From: Pseudonocardia sp. CNS-004
GTDB taxonomy: Bacteria; Actinomycetota; Actinomycetes; Mycobacteriales; Pseudonocardiaceae
Direction: 5' to 3'
NCBI GenBank assembly: GCA_001942185.1
Contig: MKJV01000078.1
Coordinates: forward strand, 42,698-106,697
DNA length: 64,000 bases
The stretch's first letter is position 1. Every line of letters begins with the position of its first letter. The translations under genes and the position numbers were made by a program. Under the pieces are notes generated by a model. The model saw nothing but the letters and a program-made list of their open reading frames with translations, was not told the DNA's origin and ran no database searches. This document shows positions 57,349-64,000 of this stretch, piece after piece.

Positions 57349-58293
57349 CGCCAGCGGTGCGTTCCTACCGCGGCGTGGCGCCGGCAAGGCCGCTGTCTCG
57401 GCCTGCGAAGGCGGCGGCGCCTCCCGCAGCTCAGCGCGCGCAGCGAGGACCGGCGGGGTGTGGGCCACCGCGTCACGGACCACCGCCAGGATCGACCGGA
57501 CCGGCACCGGCTGGACGACGGGCACCGCGCGCGTCCCCACCGGCAGGTGGATGGTCCCGAGCTCGGGCAGCACGGTGATCCCGATGCCGGCGGCGACGAA
57601 CGCCAGCGCCGTCGGGTAATCGTGCGCCTCGACGTGGAACGGCGGCCGGAACCCGGCCGCAGTGCAGGCCTCCACCAGGTTGCGCCGGCACCAGCCGCGG
57701 GCGAAGTCGTTGTCCACCCAGCGTTCGGTGGCGAGCTCCGCGAGCTCGATCTCGTCCCGGCCCGCCAGCGGGTGGTCCTCCGGCAGCACGACGACGTACG
57801 GGTCGTCGAGCAGGTGGTGCACGGTGAACCCGGGCCAGGCCGCGAAGTCGGGGCGTTCGACCGCGATCTGCACGTCGGACCGTTCGGCGGGGTCGTCGGG
57901 CAGCCACTCCCGCAGTGCGAGGTCCAACCGGACACCGGGGAACTCGTGGGTGAGCCGGTGCACGACGCGCGGCAGCCAGGCCGCGCCGACCGACGCGAAG
58001 TAGGACAGCGTCAACGCACCGGTGCGGCCGGCGCGCAGGTCGGCCACGATCGCCTCCGCCTCACCGAGCCGGTCGAGGATCGCGTCGGCCTGCTCGGCCA
58101 GCAGGGTGCCTGCGGCCGTGACCCGCAGCCCGCGCCCGACCCGTTCGAACAGGGCGAGCCCGGTCTCCCGCTGCAGGGCGGTGACGTGCTGGCTCACCGC
58201 GGACGGCGTGTAGCCCAGGTTGGCCGCGGCGGCCTGCACCGACCCGCTCGCCACGACGGAGCGGAAGATGCGCAGGCGATGGGTGTCGAGCAC
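57319..58293 (-). CDS. LysR family transcriptional regulator
   Basis: 324 aa, intact. N-terminal winged helix (LDTHRLRIFRSVVASGSVQAAAANLGYTPSAVSQHVTALQRETGLALFERVGRGLRVT) and a substrate-binding domain (LTLSYFASVGAAWLPRVVHRL, DVQIAVERPDF, ERWVDNDFARGWC). The C-terminal ~30 residues are Pro/Arg-rich and overlap aztA. GTG 58293 faces the EamA transporter gene across inverted CAGT/ACTG half-sites, so it probably regulates that transporter. Confidence 0.9.
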   Translation of the reverse strand: MLDTHRLRIFRSVVASGSVQAAAANLGYTPSAVSQHVTALQRETGLALFERVGRGLRVTAAGTLLAEQADAILDRLGEAEAIVADLRAGRTGALTLSYFASVGAAWLPRVVHRLTHEFPGVRLDLALREWLPDDPAERSDVQIAVERPDFAAWPGFTVHHLLDDPYVVVLPEDHPLAGRDEIELAELATERWVDNDFARGWCRRNLVEACTAAGFRPPFHVEAHDYPTALAFVAAGIGITVLPELGTIHLPVGTRAVPVVQPVPVRSILAVVRDAVAHTPPVLAARAELREAPPPSQAETAALPAPRRGRNAPLASGGGHVACP

Positions 58294-58299
58294 GCAGGC

Positions 58300-58355
58300 G
58301 ATCGTACAGTCACACTGAATCCAGGAGTAGTAAAAGTCGCTGGTACTGAACGATC
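58300..58355. promoter_or_regulatory. LysR-type operator region with CAGT/ACTG repeats
   Basis: GATCGTACAGT (58300-58310) and ACTGAACGATC (58345-58355) are an inverted repeat with one mismatch, 34 bases apart. Nested within is CAGTCACACTG (58307-58317), a perfect palindrome around CAC. It fills the space between the divergent lysR and eamA genes, as expected for recognition and activation half-sites. Confidence 0.6.
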
Positions 58356-58375
58356 TGGGCGCGCAGGCTGGAGCC

Positions 58376-59307
58376 ATGGCGCGTTCCCAGCAGGTGCTCC
58401 CCCTCGCGGCCGCGGCGACGACCGTCGTCCTGTGGGCCTCGGCGTTCGTCGGCATCCGGGCGGCGGGCCACGAGCTGTCGCCGGGCGCACTGGCGCTGGG
58501 CCGGATGCTCGTCGGCTCGCTCACGCTGACCGCGATCATGGTGGTGGCGCGCACCCGCCCCCGCACCACCGCCCGGGCGCTCCCGGGTGGGCGCCTGCTC
58601 GGCGCGATCGCGCTGTGGGGCGTCGCGTGGTTCGGGCTCTACAACGTGGCGCTCAACGCCGCCGAGCGGCACCTCGACGCCGGCACCGCCGCCCTGCTGG
58701 TGAACGTGGCGCCCGTCGTGGTGGCGGTGCTCGCCGGCCTGCTGCTCGGGGAGGGCTTCCCGGCCCGGCTGCTCGCGGGGATGGCCGTCGCGTTCGCCGG
58801 CGTCGTGCTCATCGCGACGACGACGTCCGCGGGCGGCGCGGACCTCGCCGGGGTGCTGCTGGGACTGCTCGCCGCACTCACCTACGCCTGCGCCGCCGTC
58901 GCGCAGAAGCGGCTGCTGGCCAGGGTGGACGCGCTGACCGTCACGTGGATCGGCGCGGTCGCCGGCACCGTGGCGCTCCTGCCGTACCTGCCGCAGCTGG
59001 TCACCGAACTGTCCGCGGCCTCCGCCGCCACGCTCACCAGCGTCGCCTACCTGGGCGTCTTCCCGACCGCCATCGCATTCCTGACCTGGGGGTACGCCCT
59101 GTCCCACACCACAGCGGGCCGGCTGGCCGCCGCCACCTACGCGGCCCCGCCGATCGTCGTCCTGCTGTCGTGGACCCTGCTCGGTGAGCTGCCCGCGCCG
59201 CTCGCGCTCGCCGGCGGGGCACTCTGCCTGGCCGGGGTGGCCGTGGCCACCGCCCGGGGCGCCCGGCCGGCGCACCCCGGCCGCGGGAGTCGGCGACCCG
59301 GGCCTGA
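58376..59307 (+). CDS. EamA/DMT-family transporter
   Basis: ~310 aa, ten predicted helices in two EamA repeats. AATTVVLWASAFVGIRAAG, WFGLYNVALNAAERHLDAGTAALLVNVAPVVVAVLAGLLLGE, then the second repeat LTYACAAVAQKRLLARVDALTVTW, SVAYLGVFPTAIAFLTWGYAL and APPIVVLLSWTLLGE. Exporter of amino acids or metabolites. The frame stays open far past the second repeat, into antisense of the marR gene. A missing base near 59280 would give a natural stop at 59305-59307, which I adopt. The end is therefore uncertain. Confidence 0.8.
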
Positions 59308-59352
59308 CGGGAGTCGAGCCTGCGCCTCCCCCCAAGGTGACAGCCCCTCCGC

Positions 59353-59769
59353 TCAGCCCCGCAGGATCGCCAGTATCCGGGAGAGCGACGCGCGATCGGC
59401 CTCGTCGAGGCGGGCGAAGAAGCTCTCGGCCTCGACCGCCCGGGCGGCGCGGATCGCCGCGGCGATCTCGGCTCCGCGGCCGGTGGCGGCGACGAGGGTG
59501 GCACGCCGGTCGCCGGGGTCGGGCCGGCGTTCGACGAGTCCGGCCTCCTCCAGCGCGTCGACCACGTCGGTGGTGGAACGCGCGGCGATGCGCAGCTCCT
59601 CGGAGAGGGTGCCGAGGCGAAGTGGGCCCTGCCGGACGAGGACGCCGAGGGCGCGGGACTGCGCCGGGGTGATGTCCCACGGGGCGAGCGCGCGCTGGGT
59701 CTGGTGCCGCAGCTGCCGCGCCACCCCGCGGAACTCCTCTGCGAGCGACTCCTCCGGCTCCTCGGGCAC
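59353..59769 (-). CDS. MarR family transcriptional regulator
   Basis: 138 aa, intact. LRHQTQRALAPWDITPAQSRALGVLVRQGPLRLGTLSEELRIAARSTTDVVDALEEAGLVERRPDPGDRRATLVAATGRG is a classic MarR winged helix with the D-x-R wing (DPGDRRATLV). GTG 59769. Divergent from an ABC exporter across a 13-base palindrome, so it is probably its repressor. Confidence 0.9.
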   Translation of the reverse strand: MPEEPEESLAEEFRGVARQLRHQTQRALAPWDITPAQSRALGVLVRQGPLRLGTLSEELRIAARSTTDVVDALEEAGLVERRPDPGDRRATLVAATGRGAEIAAAIRAARAVEAESFFARLDEADRASLSRILAILRG

Positions 59770-59808
59770 CGGAATACCTTAGCAACGCGTACCGTTACTC
59801 CCTCATAT

Positions 59809-59821
59809 TGAGGTAACCTCA
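59809..59821. promoter_or_regulatory. MarR-type operator before the ABC exporter
   Basis: TGAGGTAACCTCA, a perfect inverted repeat around a central A, 28 bases upstream of the exporter TTG and 40 upstream of the regulator GTG. The divergent placement fits MarR control of both genes. Confidence 0.65.
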
Positions 59822-59848
59822 GCACATCCCCGACCGAGGACCCACCAC

Positions 59849-61655
59849 TTGGCACCCGACAACCCGACCGGCGGGCCGAGCCGCCCGGGCCGCCGCACCC
59901 CCACCCCCACCGCCGCCGACAAGCGCGGGCCCGCGAGGTCTCGCTGCGCCGGATCGCCCGGCTGTTCCTCCCCCACCGCTGGTCCATCGCCACGGTCACC
60001 GCCATCATCGTGACGTCGTCCGTCGTCGCGATGGCCTCACCGTTCCTGCTGCGCGCCGTCATCGACGACGCCCTGCCGCGCCAGGACCTCACCCTCCTCT
60101 CCTGGCTGGTCGCCGGCATGATCGCCGTCGCCACCGCGACCGCGGCCCTGGGCGTGCTCCAGACCTGGATCTCCACCACCGTCGGCCAGCGGGTCATGCA
60201 CCGGCTGCGCACCGACGTCTTCACCCACCTGCAGCGCCAGTCGATCGCGTTCTTCACCCGCACCCGCACCGGCGAGGTGCAGTCGCGGATCACCAACGAC
60301 ATCGGCGGCATGCAGACCGTCGTCACCTCGACGGCCACCTCGCTCGCCTCGAACCTCACCACCGTCGTCGCCACCCTGGTCGCGATGCTCGCCCTGAGCT
60401 GGCAGCTGACGCTCGTCTCGCTGCTGGTGCTGCCGCCCTCGATCTGGCTGACCCGGCGGGTGGCGCGGATCCGGCGCGCCGTCACCGCGGCCCAGCAACG
60501 CGAGCTGGCCGACATGAACGTCATCATCGACGAGGGGCTGTCGATCAGCGGCGTTCAGCTCACGAAGACGATGGGGTCCGGACCCGCGCTCGTGCAGCGG
60601 TTCACCGCGTCGTCGGAGCGGCTGGTCGACCTCGAGCTGCGCGCCCAGCTCGCGGGCCGCTGGCGGATGGCCGCCACCTCCGTCGTCTTCGCCGCGATCC
60701 CCGCCGTCATCTACCTCAGCGCCGGCCTCCCGGTCACCGCGGGAACGATGACGATCGGCACGCTCGTCGCGTTCACCGCGCTGCAGGCCGGCCTCTTCCG
60801 GCCGATCACCGGCCTGCTCGACATCGGGGTGTCGCTGGTCAGCTCGCTCGCGCTGTTCGCCCGGATCTTCGAGTACCTCGACCTGCCGGTGGAGGTCGAC
60901 GACCCGGTCGCACCGGTGCACGTCGACGCGTCCCGGGTCGAGGGACACGTCCGGATCGAGGACGTCACCTTCTCCTACCCGGGCAGCGACGCCGCCGCGG
61001 TCGCCGGGATCACGCTCGACGTCCCCGCGCGCTCCACCCTCGCACTGGTGGGCGAGACCGGGTCGGGCAAGAGCACGCTCGCCGCACTGGTCGCCCGCCT
61101 CTACGACCCCGACGCCGGGCGGATCACCATCGACGGCATCGACCTGCGGGACATGCGTCTGACCGATCTCGCACGCATCGTCGCGTCGTCAGCCAGGAGA
61201 CCTACCTGCTGCACACCACCGTCCGCGAGAACCTGCGCCACGCCCGCCCCGACGCCACCGACGCCGACATCGAGGCGGCGGCGCGGGCCGCGCAGATCCA
61301 CGACCTCATCGCGGGCCTGGCCGACGGCTACGACACCGTCGTCGGTTCCCGGGGCCACCGCTTCTCCGGCGGCGAGAAGCAGCGCATCGCGATCGCCAGG
61401 ACCCTGCTGCGCGACCCCCGCGTACTGGTGCTGGACGAGGCCACCAGCGCGCTCGACACCGAGACCGAGCGCGCCGTGCAGCGGGCCCTCGACGAGCTCA
61501 GCCACGGCCGCACGACGATCACCATCGCCCACCGGATGTCCACCGTGCGCGGCGCCGACCGGATCGCCGTGATCGACCACGGGCGCACCGTCGAGTCCGG
61601 CACCCACGACGACCTCCTCGCCCGGCGGGGCCGCTACGCCACCCTCGCCGCCTGA
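59849..61655 (+). CDS. ABC exporter, fused permease-ATPase
   Basis: ~602 aa half-transporter after two missing bases (near 59932 and 61190). The permease domain has six helices (SIATVTAIIVTSSVVAMASPFLLRAVIDDALP, FFTRTRTGEVQSRITNDIGGMQTVV with the coupling helix). The ATPase has Walker A LVGETGSGKST, Q-loop VSQETYLLHTTVRENL, signature FSGGEKQRIAIARTLL, Walker B VLVLDEATSALDTETE and switch His IAHRMSTV. The likely TTG start at 59849 has GAGGA upstream. Multidrug or lipid exporter type; would work as a homodimer. Confidence 0.85.
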
Positions 61656-61757
61656 CCGCTCACCCGGCGCGAGTCCGGTATGTGCGGGAACCGCGCCGCG
61701 TCCCTTCGCCCCACGTGCCACGCGGCGGGCTGCGTCCGGCGCGCGTGGAGGTGTCGG

Positions 61758-62976
61758 ATGGCAGCTGGCGACCTGCCCCCGGAGCGGGATCCGCACGCTC
61801 CGGGCGAGCTGCTGCACGAGAGCGACCGCACGCGCGTCACCCGCGTGTTCCTCACCGACGACGCCGGCCGCACGGTCGTCCGCAAGCAGCCCATCGGCCC
61901 GGACGCGCACCCGCGGCTGCAGCACGAACTCGCGATGCTGGAGCGGCTGTGCGGGCGCCACCGGCGTGCACCTGCTGCAGTGAAGCGAGGAACGGCAGGA
62001 CTGGCTGCTGCCGGCACCGGGCGACGTCGGCGCCGTCACCGGCCACGAGCACGCGGTCCCGATGTCGGTCCTGCGCTACGCCCAACGCGTACGGGAACCG
62101 CTGATCGTCGTCGATGCCACCCGCGACGACCGCTTCGCCCGCGACCCCTACTTCAGCGACCTCGACTGCTGCGCACTGCTCGCACTGCCCATCGTCGGCC
62201 GCGGCGCGCTGCGGGCGCTGCTGGTGCTGGGAGAACCGGTTCATCCGCGGTGCGTTCACCGCCGACCGGCTCGACGGGATCACCCTCATCGCAGGCCAGC
62301 TCTCCGTCTCCCTCGACAACGCCCAGCTCTACGCCGAGCTCACCGCGTCCGCGCACGGATCGTGGCCGCCGCCGACCAGGCGCGCCGCCGCATCGAACGC
62401 GACCTGCACGACGGGGGCCAGCAGCGGCTCGTGGCACTGGCCCTGCAGCTACGCGCGGCGCAGGCCTCGGTGCCGCCCGAGCTCAGCGACCTCGGCGTCC
62501 AGCTCGACGACGGCGTCTCCACCGCCACCGGCGCCTGGACGAGCTGCGGGAACTCGCCCGCGGCATCCACCCCGCGAACCTCGCCGAAGGCGGCCTCCGA
62601 CCCGCCCTGCGCGCACTGGCCCGCCGCTCACCCATCCCGGTCGCCGTCGACGTCCACGCCGAGGGCCGGCTCCCCGAGCGGGTCGAGGTCAGCGCCTACT
62701 ACCTCGTCGCCGAGCGCCGACCAACGCCGTCAAGCACGCCGACGCGTCGGCCGTCACGGTCACCGTCGACGCGCGGCCGTGCTCCGCATCGCCGTCCAGG
62801 ACAACGGCACCGGCGGCGCCGACGCCACCCGCGGCACCGGCCTCGTCGGGCTCAAGGACCGCGTCGAAGCACTCGGCGGCCGACTCACCGTACGCAGCCT
62901 GCCGGGCACGGGCACCACCGTGCAGGCCGAGATCCCGGTCGACCGGCCCCTCCCGGGACTCCCGGAGCCGGGCTGA
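61758..62976 (+). pseudogene. Remnant of a protein-kinase/GAF/histidine-kinase regulator (internal deletion)
   Basis: Begins ATG 61758 with GGAGG upstream and ~70 residues of a protein-kinase N-lobe (LLHESDRTRVTRVFLTDDAGRTVVRK, LQHELAMLERLCG, GVHLL). It then passes at about 61977, through a stop, straight into a GAF domain (RQDWLLPAPGD, MSVLRYAQRVREPLIVVDATRDDRFARDPYF). A HisKA_3 region with RDLHDGGQQRLVALALQL and an ATPase domain (TNAVKHADAS, GTGLVGLKDRVEALGG) follow. Known proteins of this kind are ~1,700 aa with a large AAA/TPR middle, missing here. Frames change six or seven times; most fit single deletions, one looks like an inserted G near 62235. Probably non-functional. Confidence 0.65.
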
Positions 62977-63427
62977 CACCTCCGGGATCAGGTCGGGAGG
63001 CGCCCCCCTCGGCGAGCGCCGCGTACCCCAGGTCCAGGCTCTGCCGCAGCAGACCGTGCTGCCCGGCCGGGATCGCCGCGAGCATCTCCCCCTCGATCGC
63101 CTCGACCAGCGGGTCGCACTGCGCCAACAGCCCCTGGCCGCTGTCGGTCAGGGTGAGCAGCAGCACCCGCCGGTTGTCGGGGGCCTGCCGGCGGGCGATG
63201 AGCCCGCGCCGCTCCAGCGAGTGCACCATCTCGTTCATCGTCTGCGGCGTGACGAAAGAACGCCGCGCGAGCTGAGCCGACGACAGGCCGTCCCGGGCAC
63301 GCAGCGCGGTGAGCGCCGTGAACTGCACCGTCGACAGACCGAACGGACGCAGCGCCACATCCATCCTCGCCCGGATCACCAGCTCGAGACGCTTGACCAT
63401 GTACAGCGTCAGGGGTTCGTCCTGCAC
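62885..63427 (-). CDS. MarR family transcriptional regulator
   Basis: Winged-helix regulator: LTLYMVKRLELVIRARMDVALRPFGLSTVQFTALTALRARDGLSSAQLARRSFVTPQTMNEMVHSLERRGLIARRQAPDNRRVLLLTLTDSG, followed by dimerisation helices ending LDLGYAALAEGG. The GTG at 63427 is chosen to give the usual start; GTG 63445 is also possible. The terminal ~40 residues are Pro/Arg-rich and overlap the kinase remnant, so the true stop may be nearer 62990 with a missing base. Confidence 0.8.
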   Translation of the reverse strand: MQDEPLTLYMVKRLELVIRARMDVALRPFGLSTVQFTALTALRARDGLSSAQLARRSFVTPQTMNEMVHSLERRGLIARRQAPDNRRVLLLTLTDSGQGLLAQCDPLVEAIEGEMLAAIPAGQHGLLRQSLDLGYAALAEGGASRPDPGGVSPAPGVPGGAGRPGSRPARWCPCPAGCVR

Positions 63428-64000
63428 CCCTGAATCGTCCCCCACAGCCACCCGGTCACGTCGAGCCGACGCGCCCGGCGGTCCGGGTACCGTCGCGGCG
63501 CACCCGCCTGGGGCGGGTACGGGTGCTCGCCTCGGGCTCGGTTCCGCAGTGAGGAGCGTCCGCGGCGTTCGGCCGGGCTCGCTGCGCACTCGGCGAGCGC
63601 CTGCGACCGATCCCGGGTGCATGATCCGCGTGAGTCGTACTCCGTGGTCGTGGGGAGCGCGTGGTGTGCTGCCCAGCTGATCATCGGGGGTCAGCACATC
63701 CGGCTCGGCTGCGTTCCGCGGAACGCGCCAGCCCCTGGGAAGTGGCCGTGATCAGCGGAAACGTGACATGAACCGCGCTCGTGCGGTTCATGTCACGTTC
63801 CTGCCGATGACCGGCGAACCCGCCGCGTGACTTCCACAGGAGTGGCTGAACGCGGTGGCCTGTTCCGGCCCGGGTGGCGCTGCCTCGTAGCCCGTCTCCC
63901 GTGGGCGCGCCTTGGTCACCCTCGTAGCCCCGCCCCCGACCTCCGCGCCGGGGACTCAGGTGCAATCGCCTCCTCCGCATCCTCTCCTTGCGTGCCGGCG
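63428..64000. other. Gene-poor right end with a palindrome and short repeats
   Basis: No convincing coding sequence is seen. The stretch holds the 40-nt palindrome at 63760-63799 and two copies of CCTCGTAGCCC about 40 bases apart (near 63885 and 63921). It may contain promoters of genes beyond the window edge. No tRNA was recognised. Confidence 0.5.
63760..63799. repeat. 40-nt near-perfect palindrome in intergenic DNA
   Basis: Left arm AACGTGACATGAACCGCGC (63760-63778), spacer TC, right arm 63781-63799, complementary except for one G-T pair. Further weak pairing extends on both sides (GTGATCAGCGG upstream with CCTGCCGATGACC downstream). Same build as the palindromes at 5291 and 47561: 19-27 base arms, tiny loop, one or two transitions, no T tract. 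Confidence 0.8.

Noticed and set aside
59308..59782. C-terminal extension of the EamA transporter
   Set aside because: After the tenth helix the open frame becomes Arg/Ser/Ala-rich and lies antisense to an intact marR gene; a missing base near 59280 gives a natural end.
63681..63980. Arg-rich open frame on the minus strand near the right edge
   Set aside because: It translates the palindrome at 63760 and low-complexity Arg/Gly sequence; no start signal or family resemblance.

Overview
The window is very GC-rich DNA, densely packed with genes. It has frequent GTG starts, leaderless promoters (a TAnnnT box 7-10 bases before a GTG) and many 4-base ATGA/GTGA stop-start overlaps. Family content (PaaABCDE, TupABC, HutU/HutF with an M20 amidohydrolase, AztABCD, DUF6463, many GntR/TetR/MarR regulators) points to an aerobic filamentous actinomycete. 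Pseudonocardiaceae is my best guess; this is inference from style and content, not a database match.

An important caveat: more than forty genes or gene segments are interrupted by shifts of reading frame. Where I could resolve them, almost all are explained by one missing base, often in a G or C run, with an otherwise conserved protein continuing in the next frame. The broken genes include enzymes that normally work only when complete (paaA, paaZ, hutU, the formate dehydrogenase). I treat these as consensus or sequencing errors and annotate each gene end to end as one CDS. One locus, at 61.8-63.0 kb, looks genuinely truncated.

Layout. 0-1.5 kb: end of a NarL-type two-component system. 1.5-3.7 kb: a structured repeat pair, a small membrane protein, a STAS-like protein and a divergent TetR regulator. 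3.7-13.1 kb: phenylacetate catabolism, with paaABCDE and paaG-tetR on the minus strand and paaZ-paaK on the plus strand, tied together by three similar PaaR-like operators. 13.1-18.4 kb: hydrolase, erythromycin-esterase-like lipoprotein, TerC, SDR and AraC regulator. 18.4-32.5 kb: a tungsten/molybdopterin block with tungstate uptake (tupABC), a MobA-MoaD fusion, an aldehyde:ferredoxin oxidoreductase, an NAD-linked formate dehydrogenase (catalytic subunit plus NuoE-NuoF-like diaphorase), moeA, a MoeA-PBP fusion and a convergent GntR-PBP regulator carrying the same ligand-binding domain.

32.5-42.1 kb: a catabolic cluster for an unidentified aromatic or alicyclic compound. It contains two acyl-CoA-dehydrogenase-like flavin monooxygenases, a PcpA/MhqO-like ring-cleavage dioxygenase, an alpha/beta hydrolase, two zinc dehydrogenases, an MHS-type transporter and FCD-GntR regulators with repeated operator motifs. 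42.2-51.7 kb: histidine utilisation (hutH-hutU-M20 hydrolase-hutF-hutI plus a coupled DHA2 exporter) with a divergent IclR regulator. 52.5-57.3 kb: a zinc ABC uptake system (aztABC) with two beta-propeller lipoproteins and a Zur-like box. 57.3-64 kb: LysR/EamA pair, MarR/ABC-exporter pair, a truncated kinase-GAF-histidine-kinase remnant, another MarR and a gene-poor end.

The most interesting material is (i) the aerobic tungsten module with its fused cofactor genes and shared sensor domain, (ii) three long near-perfect palindromes (42, 55 and 40 nt), one of them apparently inserted in frame in paaD, and (iii) the uncharacterised ring-cleavage cluster.
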